Of a stretch of 64,000 nucleotides of DNA, positions 12,731 to 25,106 are shown one piece after another (position 1 is the first letter of the stretch; each line of letters opens with the position of its first letter). The position numbers and the translations under genes are program-made. The DNA is from Ignelater luminosus (lineage: Eukaryota > Arthropoda > Insecta > Coleoptera > Elateridae): NCBI GenBank assembly GCA_011009095.1, contig VTPC01090589.1:374269-438268 (forward strand), read 5' to 3'. The notes beneath the pieces are model-generated. The model worked only from the letters and a program-made list of their open reading frames with translations. It was not told the origin of the DNA and did not search any database.

Positions 12731-14148
12731 TGGTTACGTTGTGAGAGATTTTTTTATTTTGACGCAGCTTGTACCTTTTTAACTTAAATATATTTTGTTG
12801 TAATTTCAATAATTTTCTCATATATTGGATTTTTATTAATTAGTTCCTTACTTTTATTTATTTTTCTGGTTATCTAAAAATTCTGCTTCGCATTTAAGTT
12901 GTTCGGTTTTTAAGTAAATCCTCCTAGTGATATCTAGGGATTAGAATTGGTATAGAGTTGGAATGACGGCGCATGCGTTACTTTACCAACCCTTTGGAGA
13001 TACGTTGCTGTCTCGCCCCTTTCTCGATTTCTTTTGTCACAACCACACGTTTGTTTGTGCGTCAGATGGAATTTCAGCGTTTGTTTCCATTTTTATTTGT
13101 CTAACACTTTAATTATTGCTATAGGATTGCCTTTTCCTCGTTACCGTTTATTGTCGTCTCGTTGCCTTTATCTATCAGTTACTGTATCGATTGCAATCTC
13201 GCTACAAACACAAAAGAACCTCAAGGGAGTGGTTGTCATCTTAATATGAATAATTTACAAAAGACCTTCCGCATCGATTATCAATTATTAAATGACATTG
13301 TGGGATGATTTATGGACCTTTTCTTTACTGGCTCATCATCCCAAGGCAGAATTATAGAAGATCATCATTGTCATGTATGCAAAAGTATAGGACGAGTAAG
13401 ACAACTCAAGGTATTTGTTCCTTTAAAAATTATTTTAATATTTTTTCCTGCTGGTGATCAAGTTAGAGATTTCCGGTTTAAGTTGTGTGTATCTTTAAAT
13501 TAATGTTTATTTAAATACATATAAAATAAATTCCCCTTATCTCATGGTGAGGTTATTGTGTGACCTTGACCTTTATTGCAAATTCAACTCATGTTTCATA
13601 TGAGTTTATCATTTGCAAACTTATTTATTAATGGATCTCTTTCTCAATGTGATCAGCGAATTTATTAAAAACTAGTTGATAAAGTTGATTTGACAATTTT
13701 GTGCTACTATATAATTTTAGTTCAGTTTTTCTCAGATATTTGAAGTTATCATTAGTTACACATTTTTAAAATTTGTAACATTGTTATGAAGGCCATCAAG
13801 GGTATTACTTTGCATTACTAAGTTACTTTTTAAATAATACAATATGAGTGCTTTGTTTTTTTCTTGACGTAGATATGTAATATTTGTAGATTTATTGGTT
13901 ATAATTACATATTATACCCATATGTTTTATTTTCTTTTTAATACTATTGAGAAAGTACTAAGCTTTTGAAAATCCCTTTTATCGTGCTTATTACCAGATG
14001 ATGGTTATCTCTCTTTTACCAAAAACAAAGAGAGTGGCATCCCTAAGCTATTAAAGCAGGAGATTCCCTTGTTCTTTTATAATTCGAGAAAGAACCTGGA
14101 ATCTCATTTTAAGTAAGTATAGAAATCCGACACGTTAAAACTGCTACA
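12731..14148. repeat. Interspersed repeat family B, copy A (about 1.4 kb)
   Basis: The segment aligns along its whole length, in the same orientation, with 28463-29859. Shared landmarks in order are: tggttacg near the left end; cctcctag.gatatctag; tgacggcgcatgcgttacttta; aggattgccttttcct; gaggttattg.gtgaccttgacc; ttgttatgaaggcc.tcaaggg; gagtactaagc; gtggcatccctaa; and aaactgctacaac at the right end. The two copies differ by only about 20 bp in length. Its ends (TG...ACA) suggest a solo LTR, but target duplications could not be confirmed. A 71-codon open frame at 13034-13249 is not conserved as a frame in copy B, so the repeat appears non-coding. Confidence 0.75.
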
Positions 14149-14391
14149 ACTTGATGAAAAAGCGCCTTTTTCGAGAAGTTGCTTTCCTAAATCTAAATCG
14201 ACTTTAGATAGTTTTCAATGAATGAAAACTTTTTTTGAACATTCTGCGCCCATACAAAAATTCACTCTCAGTGGGAACTCCCATTGTGCTGTACTCAGAA
14301 GTACAAGTCTCGTGAGAGATTGGCCACCATACCGACCTGTCGTGGGATCACGCCTGGAGTTAGGAAAGATTCTTCAACTTTTGCATCAAAT

Positions 14392-14990
14392 TGTAATGTT
14401 ATTTTATTTATTTATTCCGTACAAATTCATTATTTTATTTTATCTTGAAACGTTGGTTAATTTGTTTATATTGTCGAGAGATATTTTGTTCCAGGCTGGT
14501 CGAGTTTCAAATTATTAGTGTACGTGCTTTATTTTGATACAGAATCGTCTCACAGACGCCTAAACATTTTTTATAGTTATCAGTTTGCAGAAATTTTGTT
14601 TATGCTTCAACATTTCTATGTTCGCAAGAAAGCCTGTTTTACATTCGAACGATGAGGGTTAAAACTTTTCCACGATCGACATTCTTTTATATATCTGACT
14701 TCGTACTGCAGTGTAGATCCGGCTTCCGCCGTCGTTTAATTTGAGTCATCTATGCGTGAGAAAAGATTTGTTTTCTCAGAGAGTGTCTGCTTAGCTCGCG
14801 GCAAGCTAGGCCGTTTTTCGGCCGTTAGGCTGAGCCACTCCATGTGTCCAAATTCGTTGTTAACATAAAAATTTACCGTGAGTTCGACATTTTAAGTTTT
14901 GTGTGTTACGGTTTTTCCGTGGGCTGATTCTGGAGAGACAATAAGCAAATTACTGTCACGTTTACTTTCGTGTGTAAAACACTAAAAAAA
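14392..14990. mobile_element. LTR family A, decayed or partial copy 3
   Basis: It starts TGTAATGTTATTTT at 14392, the same as the copy at 17279. It then shares cgtctcacagacgcctaaa (14547 and 17490), gttcgcaagaaag and gatgagggttaaaa with that copy. The left half is shorter and more diverged. I cannot see the right end with confidence; similarity fades around 14990, where an attttaagttttgtgtg stretch follows ttcgacatttt, as in copy 1 near 8068. No direct repeats were found. The G+C-richer strip just upstream (14270-14370) is unexplained. Confidence 0.6.
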
Positions 14991-17278
14991 TGGCAAGAAG
15001 AATAGTCGAAACGTTTTTCAAAAAAGGAGAATGATTTTATGCATTTTTGTCCGACAGAAAAAGTAGTTAATCATCTAATGTATAATTTTCATTTCTTAAA
15101 TAAATATATGCCGATAAGTATATTTTTATCTATTTCCAAGGGATCACAGACCCCCGGTGCTTTTCATCCGGAACCACATTTTGACGGTAAACAATTTCTT
15201 TGCATGTTTATTTAGATTTTGTCAAGATTCCGTTTTGCTATTGATAACTCAAATGTTCCAGGATGGTTTTTAAAATGTAAACACAGACAGTCTTACAAGA
15301 AAGAATTTTTTATCCGCCTTTTACATAGTAGGTATGCCAGTTTTCTATAAATTAAAAGAAATAATAAACTAAGGTTACGGAGACAACTAGAGTGCTAGAT
15401 AGATTTTATCTATGAGGTTCTTTATTAGGAAAAAAAGGAAATAAAGCAAATTCCAACATTAACAAGATTTTAAATAATTTTTTATTTATAAATCAAGCCT
15501 TAAAGCATCAAGATTGTTATAAATAAATATAATGTAAATTTGGCTGCAATTAAAAGTTATGTGAAAGATAAGATTAAATAATTATATAGTCAGTATATGT
15601 GTGAAATGAGATTCAAACTAAAAGGCACGCGAAAATTAAATAATACCATTGAAGAGTTTGTTTTTGTCGTGACTACTAGATAGTTTTCATAGTTATTACT
15701 TACGAATTGAGAGAGAAACCAGGAATAAATATTATTGTTACTAACATACTCAGGAGAATTACAGATAAAAGAAAATCGTTAAAATTCTGCGCGTGATGGC
15801 ACACTTTAATTTTTACTGAAAACAATTTCAATCAAATAACTTTATTAATTTTGTTTTTGAAGTTACTCAATTTTAAACTTAGTTTAAAAGTTGTTATTAT
15901 CGCTTGAAACACACCGTGTATTCGGTAATTTCAGTATTTGTCAGTTCATTTTAATTTATCTAATTATAAGAAAGCCGGAAGAGCTCGTAACTGTTTGAAA
16001 TTCATGAATTTCGTTTAGCACTGTAAAATACGTAAAGAAGGGCAGTAGCGAGCGTTTTTAACATTCACAGTTTTCTCAGCGGGTAATATCTAAAACGGTT
16101 TACAAAAAGACAAATAATCAGAAGCAAAAACAGAACTTGAGAATTCTTCCGTCCAATATTTGAACAGCAGTGGGTCGTTTCTACTTACGAGTGGATATTA
16201 AAAGAGCCTTCGGGGTTCCTTTTTAATAAACTTTGTAAATTTATACAGAATTTTTTAAGTAGTATTAATTTAAAGTTTCTCGAAATGAATCATCGTGGTG
16301 GAATTATTTCGCTTCAAAAGTTAAAGAAATTTCTAAATCAAATTAAATCCAAGAAAACTTTTTATCATGAGTCCTGCGCAGATATTAAATTAATAATACT
16401 GTACCAAAATTGCAAAATACTTTCCACCCGCAAATTATAATAATCTAAAATGTGGAAAATATTCAAAAGAAAATGTTGGGAACTAAGGCCGCAATTAAGT
16501 TAATGGAGAGGTTCTGAATCCACCTTAAGTCAATCTTGGATTAATTCGTAAATGAAATGTATCTTTAGTCCGACACGCAAATTTCATCTTAAATATTACT
16601 TCCTTTTTAAAAAAATTTCAATTTTCCTAAAACACGATTTTAGCGAATAAGACAGATATACATGCACTTCTGCTGGTTTGAAGTTAATCACTGCTCGCAA
16701 AAGAAGATTTAACAATGCTTCTGGTCATAAAACAACAATAAAATAAAAGTAAGATCAAGGAACACTTTCACAGAATGATCACTAAACTAGTGTATCAGAG
16801 AAATAATCCGTGTGATTAAAAATTGACTTTAAAATACCGAAAGGAAAAAAGATCAAGAAGATAAAAAAATATTTGTATGAATATGAGATAAAGGGGTACT
16901 GTAACAGTTTACTATTCTTATGCTGTTAATAATATACAGTAACCGGAAAAAGTACAGAATAAACTTGGTTTGTCGGAAATCTTTTACCCCACATACGCAT
17001 TTTGATTTTAAATATTTTAATTATCTTTATGGCTATATGGGTTTCATCCATCTAAAACGTTCAGCAAACTCTCTAAATGTGCATCAGAGATGGTATTTAA
17101 AGTCGTTCAAGTCGAAATATTGGCATTTTAAGGTCTGGTTAGTTACAATTAATGATAGCGCACCATATTATACCGATGAGTTCAGTTTAAAAACTTTATT
17201 AACTCTTCTCAAGAATTATACACGTTTTTGATAAATGTCTGGTTTGTCTTCCTAACAATTTGGAATAATTCTAAACGT
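14991..17278. other. No gene recognised
   Basis: This is A+T-rich sequence with no domain or repeat partner that I can support. The longest open frame (16920-17231, +) encodes a peptide without recognisable motifs and is best treated as chance. Confidence 0.4.
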
Positions 17279-19417
17279 TGTAATGTTATTTTGAAACATT
17301 GCATACCTATCCGGTCCCTGCTTTAAATTCAGCTCAGATATTTCTTTAAGTTTGTAATAATTAATTACTTCATCGCATATAAAGTCATTTATCAAATTAT
17401 TTATTTCGTTAACAAGAACATTTTCGTTCAGGGTCTATTAAAAAAAATGTAATTGTCAAACATGCTTGACTTTTCTTAAAATTTACCCGTCTCACAGACG
17501 CCTAAATATTTCTATAATCTATCAGTTCGTAGAAACCTTGTTTACGTCTTAGCGTTTTTGTGTTCGCAAGAAAGCTTGATTTACATTTGAATCGTGAGGG
17601 TTAAAAACTTTCCAATCGTCGTTCTGTGTAATTCTTCTTTTCTTAGAGTAAAAATGACTCTACTCAGTCCCTTTGTCTCGGTTAACTAAGACGGGCGCGG
17701 GGAACAGGAGTTCGGTAGGAAATATTCGGGTTCCAGCTTCAGTAAGAGTCATATGCGCGAGCGGGCTTTACATCATACATTGTTGCAAGTTCTTTTGTTT
17801 AAAGTTGGTGTTTAGTGGAAATTCAATTCGTGGATTTCATAAACGTTCTCTCAGAACGAATCTAAATAACGTATGGCCTTGCAGACAATCAGGCATAGCC
17901 TGTTAATTTAGTTTCTTTGTATGAAGGCAATTAGCTGTCGAATTCTGTCCGGAGTTCCCGGGATCGTAAAAAGTAAAGTCGCTCCATCTAACTTTTTATT
18001 TGAACCCATTCGAGACTCATTGTTCGATTAAATATCTTGTAAACAAGTATCCACTGTCTTGTGTTGAAAAGGACGGATCTTTCTGTTGAACAATCTCCGT
18101 ATTATTCGTTGGGCTCCTGAACGTCACAACAGACACTGTAGCGATTAAAAAGAAGTTTGTTGAGAACAATCTTTGAAGACGTTTTGACCTGGTTAATGCT
18201 GAAGAGTTTCTAAGTGAATGTGTTATAAACTGAACACCAAGCGAATAATGTTATGTTCATTTAACAAGCTATCTGAAGCCTCTGGTTGTCATCGTTTATC
18301 TTTTTGAAGACCTCCTTCTGGATCCTTGGTGGTGATTTTCAAGGCAAACCCAGGAATTAGTGCGTAAGAAATAATTTCTTATTTATTATTTGTGATTTAA
18401 TTTTTTTAACGCAAAATCAGTATATTTAAATGTTTTGATAGAATTTTTTTTTAATTTATGCTAACGACTATAATAATTAGTTTTGTATAACTAACGTTCG
18501 AAAGTAGAATGAATTAGTTTTTTGTTGTTCTTCGTCTTTTGCGTTCACTATAAATTGAACATAACTGTTTGGTCTGTTAGTAAAGAAAACCAAACTGGAG
18601 TTTTCATTTTGAAAGTCGAGAACTATTATACAGAAACTTATGGCTAGATTTGTGAGATTTTAGATTTTCTTTATATAACGTTTTTTTGTATTATTATTAC
18701 TCATAGCATAATAATCCTTCCCCTTTTGGGTAGAATATTAATGTTATAATCTTTTTTTATCTTTGTTTCATTGTTTTTTTTAATTACCGAGTTTAATAAA
18801 CCAGAGTAAATTTCTTTTGGTGCTTTATTGAAGAATATCCGTAAGAGGTTTATCTTTGTAATGTAAGTCACCCATTGGATCACTAGAAGGATCAAGATTA
18901 TTAAATATAAGTTTAATGTGATCTTAACTTGAAATATTGGTACATAAGCGTGACCAGTTGGCTCCAGATCGACTACGTGTTTATCATTGTTTTGTTAAGT
19001 AAGCGTGCATCTAATCGATCACTCCATTAAAATTTTGTGTACTCAGCATTGACGAGTTTAGCACTTCAAACAATGTATCTTGAGCTACTTTCAATAAACA
19101 AACTGTCTATTGTAAATGTTTTGGGGTAAGCCCATATACAGGGTCTTACTTTGTAAGGGGTCCATATATTGGGTGTTAGTCTACGAGAAGCTGCATGGGC
19201 TGGCCGATGGTTCCTTTTGACCTTCAGCTTCTGGCGCCCTTAATTTCGACCATCGTCTCAGAGTTATTGAGTTTCTGTGAGTGTAAGCTTTTCCACTTTT
19301 TTTTTGGAAGGTAAGTTTAGATTGAACCACACCCATCTCTGACTAGAGCTACAGGACTGAACATCTTCCGTCATCGGTAACGGGCATTAGGCCTCTTTTT
19401 AGGTCTTTGCCGTTACA
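17279..19417. mobile_element. LTR family A, copy 2 (2139 bp), probable solo LTR
   Basis: It has the same ends as the copy at 7469-9555 (TGTAATG...CGTTACA), nearly the same length, and shared landmarks along it (gcatac.tatccg near the left end; ctggcgccctt 188 bp from the right end). The flanking tetramers are acgt (17275-17278) and acgc (19418-19421), which may be a target duplication with one mutation. No internal retrotransposon genes adjoin it on either side, so it is probably a solo LTR. The left half is rich in sequence shared with copy 3 (cgtctcacagacgcctaaa). Confidence 0.75.
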
Positions 19418-20077
19418 ACGCATACCAAAGCAAGTTTCTTTGGCATGCTTCTGAAATGTTTGTCGTACGCATACGTTGATTTATTGCTTAAGATATATTA
19501 AGATACCACTTGATATTTCTTGTTTGATCTAAACGACCTCTAGCATAAGGCTCACCAATGCAATTTGAAGAATTTGGTATTACCATCTTTGACAGTTGAC
19601 CTGTAATCAAGTCAATATAGTGCTTACTGAAATCCTGAATGCAGAATACAATATTATCGTTAAAACAGTGGAAAGTGTATTTAAATATCATTTTTGTACA
19701 AGTAGTAGCTCACTGACCACTTCACGTGACAATTATCTCTTGTGTGATCGTTGAATGCACTGGTTGTTGAATAAGAAGCTAGTCAAAGACTTTTGTGTCT
19801 GAATCTTTTGGTTTGTTTTGTATCCAGGATTAATAATCTAGTAAGTTCATGAATAAACTAAATGAGCCATCTTGATTAATTCTTTTGTTCCCCATACACA
19901 GACACAATTGTGTAGCTCTTATTTTTATATAGTATGAAGGTCCAAATTCACTATAAAAGAGTTTACTCCTGCACCACATAATTGTATAAAATGCATTCAG
20001 GGCCCACATGTCCTAACCGGCCTTATTTGATCAGCGGGAACTATTTTGACACCCTCGAAAGTCACGCAATTTTGTGA
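19418..20077. other. No gene recognised
   Basis: A 67-codon open frame on the minus strand (19488-19691) has no motif. The segment just before the piggyBac start might contain that element's 5' end (ggcccacatgtcctaaccgg near 20002), but no TTAA-flanked terminal repeat was found. Confidence 0.35.
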
Positions 20078-21773
20078 ATGATGGAGGGTAAAAGTAAGTA
20101 ATTTTTTTAACTTTTAATTAGAAATTTAGATCTGTATTGCATGAACCATTGTCAGAAATGTTCAATTCACGTGCCAAAGTAGTTTTAATCCGATTATTGT
20201 TTGAGGTTATGATTCTCAAGAGTGGACAGTTAAATGCACATTTGTGCTCGACAGATTTTGCTAGGTAAGATTAAATTAGCGTGGTTTATTTTACAGAACT
20301 AAATGACTTAGATAAATTGAGAGAAAATACAGATCTCATCTACGAACTTTTGAATGACACTGAGTTATATTTGGAACATATATAGAAGAAGGTGGTAATT
20401 CTGATACTGAGCTGTCTAAATAAATCTAGTTGGAAAAGAGATTTTTTTTCAAGCAAGACTGGTCCCAGCCGTAATGGTCAGTATGAAGGGAATGTTCTTC
20501 CACCTTGAGAATATTTCAAGAGGTACTTAGACGCTGACTTTTTTCGCAATGGGGTTGGCATTTACTGCCCTTACTACTTTCAACAACATGAAAAACCGAT
20601 AAAGATAATTCCAGGAGGTATTAGGAAATTTTTTGGCATGCATGCTATCATGAGATGCTTAAATTTATTTCAAACGTTATGCCTAGGGACCGACGTGCTC
20701 ATTCTGATGAAGCAGATAATCTTTCTGTAAATGAAAAACTAGAAAAGTTAATACACTGTGGAAATTGCAGCCCATGATAAAGTCGATTAGAAATTGTTGC
20801 AATGCAAGTGAAGGACGGCGCGACTCCTCATTTTCAATTAATGAACAACTGATTCCGTTTTTGGGGAGGTGCCCAGTTTGTCAATATGTAAAAAATAAAC
20901 CACGGCATGTAGGATTAAAAAACTTTGTTTCAACCACTTCAGATGGAATGATGTTAGACTTTGAAATTTACCGAGGACCTACTACACTACTAAGAAACAG
21001 AGAGCTAGACTTAGGACCACCTGTAGTGCCGAGACTTGTTGAAACGGTACCTGAGCAAAGTTACATATTTTTGGCAGATATTTCTCAACAATTCCACTAA
21101 TAGATAGCCTGATTTCATTAAATCTCTATGGTACAGGAACTATTATGTTAAATAGAACCAAAGGTTATACTTTCAAAAAAGATAAAGAGATGAAAAGGAG
21201 GGAATTTGAAGAAGCTGTTAGAAATGATGGAAAAGTATGAATAACAAAACGGAAAACAACAAACCAATGGTATCTTCAGCTTTCGGTATCCAACCGGAAA
21301 GTACGGTAAGAAGATGGGACAAAGGTAAACAATATTATGTTGAAGTTTCATATCCTAATCCTGTAAACAAGTACAATAAGAAGATGAGAGATGTAGATGT
21401 ATGTGATCAGATGGTAAACTCGTAAATAGACACTCAATGTAGTTTTTCACCTATTTGATATAGCCATAGATAATTCTTGCATAGAATCAAAGAATATTAT
21501 GGATCTTTTTGAAGTTTCGTTTAGACTTGGGTGAATATTTAGTATCGGGAACAAAAAAGAGGTGCACAACAGACGAAGCTGAGTTTAGGGAAAAAGAAGA
21601 GTTGGAATAGGGGACAAATAAGGAGAAGAAAATCCCATCAAATGCATGCCTTGCGATGATAAAAGATATGATGCGTTTGACCATTGGCAGTTAAGGAAGA
21701 TTTAAGAAACCTGCTCTCTTGCAGATTAGAAGAGTGTAATAGCCACTCAAGAGTCACATGTTTTAGGTGTTAG
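20078..21773 (+). pseudogene. piggyBac-family transposase pseudogene (PGBD-like)
   Basis: This is a transposase of the TTAA-specific piggyBac family. The likely start is MMEGK at 20078-20093, followed by a donor gtaagtaa at 20094 and an acceptor ttttacag ending at 20296. The phase then joins to KLNDLDKLREN. Later blocks fit the family in order: EYFKRYLDADFFRNGVGIY (around 20505-20570), NEQLIPFLGRCPVCQYVKNK (20841-20900, family sIDEqmipFkGR..ikqYmpnKP), FEIYRG, PPVVPRLVE, and YGTGTI..NRTKG (around 21127-21170). Then come RRWDKGKQYYVEVSYPNPVNKYNKKM and the third catalytic region DVCDQMVNS (21390-21425). The end encodes CRLEECNSHSRVTCFRC (21720-21770), the cysteine-rich C-terminal domain. At least six stops or shifts break it. 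The position of the second catalytic Asp (family FFDNFF) reads FLADIS here, so it is degraded. Confidence 0.88.
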
Positions 21774-23801
21774 CATAAAGTATGAACAAATCTGGAAATT
21801 ACAAATAACAAGCTGAAGTTTTTGGTATCTTGTTTGGAAACTCATTAGAAAAGCATTCTAAAATATTCAGTGTGGGGAAGCTCCACCATCTTGGATTATA
21901 ATGGGGAGAATTTCAAGAAACTCCTAAAGACGCGTACCTCTTTAGCATCTTGGACACAGCAAAAAATGATAGTTTCTTGGCAACGTGCTTTGTTTACTTT
22001 TAGTATTTTGAGTTTTGGTCTGAGCTGCTCTGATCTAGACCAGAATAGTTGGCAGAATAGACAAATCTGGTTATACTTCTTTGTTTGAAATTGCAGAACA
22101 GAAGAAACAAGCTCAAAACTTTGGAAGAGCAACCGAAGTATGCTAGATTGCTTGAAATGATTTCCTTCAATTGCAAGTCAAAATGCAGATGAAATAGCTG
22201 CGTCTCCGAAACGGACTACAATGTTCTGTAATGTGAGATTTCTGTGTTGGTCATGATTAGAAATGAGAAAAATGAAAATGATTCACCAAACAACTTAGTT
22301 GTGACGTTCATTTGTAAAGTATGAGAACGTGTTGCTATAGGAACTAATTCAACCAATTCGGCCTCGGGTGCCCAACCTGCTCTAGTGCATTGTACTAATT
22401 GCTTTATTTATTTCTTGATAAAGTTAATTTGTCTGAGGTTTAATTAAATAAACACAATTAAATTTAGAAAAACTGATTTTTTGAAACTTTGCAGGACGTT
22501 TATCTAGTGGCTCTCTGAAGTGTCAGGAGTTTGGCCATTGAAATAGAATTAATGTTCCAAATTCCAAAACAGTGACTTTATTCTGGTTGTAATATTAAGA
22601 TTTTGTAGCTACGCATACTCTGTTAACATCATAGGTGCCACTTTGGACCAATTAGCAAAATTCTTGTTCTCTTAATACGATAAATTTTGGGAATTCTTAA
22701 TAAAATTCAGATTGTTTTGTGAGATACACAATGTGTCCAAACGGTAGAATTGCCTACTTTGCAAATTGATCCCTTAATGCCTTTGTTTCCTCAAGATAAT
22801 CTATGGTATCTTAGATATTTGTTCAAAACGAGATCTTTAATTGGTAAGCGTTGGTTAACAAAGAATTTAACTAAAAATTTGAAAATGAGTGCACTGAGAT
22901 TAACTACGATATTAACCATGTAGTAATCATGGATTTCTTCAATTGATTTTGTTTGCAAAGAGATAGTATTTCTCGTAAAAAATCTCTTTATTCAAGAACG
23001 GAGATAATTCAACAAAAATTTACATTCATGACTTAGTAAGTTACTAGATAAGAAAAGAGAAAAGATAAAACAAAAGTTTTAATTAAACTAACATAATAAT
23101 TGAGACCATTAGACATTTCTGCAATTCCTATTTTATATATCTTTTATTTCTGCGGTGCTTTCACTGAATTGGTTGCCATGACAAGATATACATCACCATG
23201 CCCTTACTGTGGTTGCGTTTGGAAATTATACATAACAGTAATATATCAAATCAAAAAGAACAAAGTAGTTTAGACCGCCATCCGTTATAAGGCTAGACTA
23301 CTGTAAGAATAAAAAGTTCTTTAAAGGTAGACTATACATTTAACTTGTCAACTTTGGTATAATTTTTGAATTATGATCTGATCTACTGTGGATTTTTATT
23401 TTATATCTGCAAATCTACAATCTGTGAATAATCCTAACTAAAAAGTATTTAATGAAAACATCTTGTTCACGATAGGAAACACGAACGCTTGTGGAGTGCG
23501 TTAAATAATATTGTTGGTATCTTTAGCTGACATCAGAATACAGAATAGGTTATATTCCTGATGAAAATTTGCATCTAATCATTTAGGAAAACGCTTTTTA
23601 AAAGTAATGACTACATTTATTTTCTTGACATTCGTTTATTTGTTGGAAAATCATTCAGGAAAAAGAAATCAATTTACGACAAGGCATTCTATTTTTATTT
23701 CGTATTCGATTTCAACGAAACTCGGAAAACAATTTTATTAATTAGAACATGATTAAATTTCTAATTGGGTTTCCTCGATTTCAATTCACTTGGACTCTTT
23801 G
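21774..23801. other. No gene recognised
   Basis: This is mostly A+T-rich sequence. Overlapping frames on both strands around 21870-22132 have no recognisable domain. A short frame at 23178-23270 reads MTRYTSPCPYCGC then a hydrophobic tail; the CPYCGC resembles half a zinc knuckle but is too short to call. Confidence 0.35.
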
Positions 23802-24338
23802 ATGTGCTATTTAGCAATCTGCAGGAGCGCTAATGGCAAATTCGCAGCTGAAGCTGGATACGTCCAACCAAAGGTCCGCTATGCAAAGCTATTCTATAAT
23901 TACACAACGTAAAGCCTTTAACCCCACGAAATCATTGGTGGCGAGTTTTATCACCACCCTTTTTCGCCTCCAGTTGCCTCCTACCACCATCATTCTCATA
24001 ACGAAGATACAAGTGCAAAACAATTTTCTGCTAGAGAGGAATCTCAATCTACTAGCAAGACAACTTTTTGTGAGGTTTTTCAAGTCAACTTTTATGTACG
24101 GATAAATCGAATAACTACTTTAAATTTTATCGTGACCTACTTTCTGCAGAAACTGCTTTATGTAAATAAAATTTTATATACTCTCATTAATGTTTTATTA
24201 CGGACACACAACAAAACCCCATTTTTATTAATAATTTACCAATCCTCTTACATTGTCACGTTTACCTTTGTTTACATTAAATTACGAATTGATTTGTTTC
24301 TCAACTTCTATAATCTCGAAAACAATTTCAATGTTTAG
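23802..24338 (+). other. Coding-like block of unknown identity
   Basis: One reading frame stays biased across this block. From 23802 it reads MCYLAICRSANGKFAAEAGY and continues VQPKVRYAKLFYNYTT to a TAA at 23910. After a second TAA at 23919 it is open to 24336, starting HEIIGGEFYHHPFSPPVASY followed by HHHHSHNEDTSAKQFS. The first 250 bp are visibly richer in G+C than the surroundings. The His/Pro/Ser-rich composition is common in arthropod regulatory and cuticular proteins. A possible acceptor (ctgcag, ending 23824) and donor (acaac|gtaaag, GT at 23909) bracket the first part. I do not recognise the protein. It could be a host exon, a pseudogene or chance; the part beyond about 24110 is A+T-rich and probably not coding. 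Confidence 0.3.
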
Positions 24339-25106
24339 GGTTTCTTTTGTTCTGCGGTTATTAAGTCTTAATAGGTATTTCCCAATATTCCAATAAATTA
24401 ATTACATTTCGAAATTTCTATTTTTAGCAAGTTCAGAATTTTCTAATGCCATTTTATAAATAAAACAATGTCATTTAGACTTGTATGTAATTTTTTAGAA
24501 CCAGTTAGGTTAGAGAATTATACTAACTTCAATAGTAGTACAAGTCAAAGAAACTAAAATCTAGAAAATAGAGTACTTCCCAACCAAGTCAAACTAAGAT
24601 GAACCTCTGAACCAATCAGAGAATACCATACGGTAGACCACGTGCAATATGTCAAATCTATGTTTCAAACGATATCCCCAAACGTCTGCTATTACACACA
24701 AGCCAGAGAGCACACACATTGAGAAAGTCACAAGACAAATCTCCAAACTTTTGGAATGCAGACTAAGCACATAGGATAACCCCAAAAAATAAAACTCTGT
24801 TCAAGCTAAACCAAGATCTCGTTGAAGTGTAACTATAGCTTGCCAGACGTAAATATATACAGGAATAATACGAAGAAAAAATTTCCTATTACCTAATACC
24901 AACCTAACCATTTTAACCCTGATCATAATTTTGATGAATAGTCTGAAAAATGAAAACTAACTCAAAAGAAAGGACAAGCTCAAAGCATAAATTCAATTAA
25001 AACGCAAAAAATAAATTACTTGAATGACGATAAAACAGATTTGTTACGGTAGTTTTCAGATTTTATTACCAAACAAGATTTAGCAATGCCTAAAGTGAGT
25101 TAGAAC
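24339..25106. other. No gene recognised
   Basis: This is A+T-rich sequence. A minus-strand open frame (24594-24785) begins with MGLSYVLSLHS and has no domain I recognise. Confidence 0.35.
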
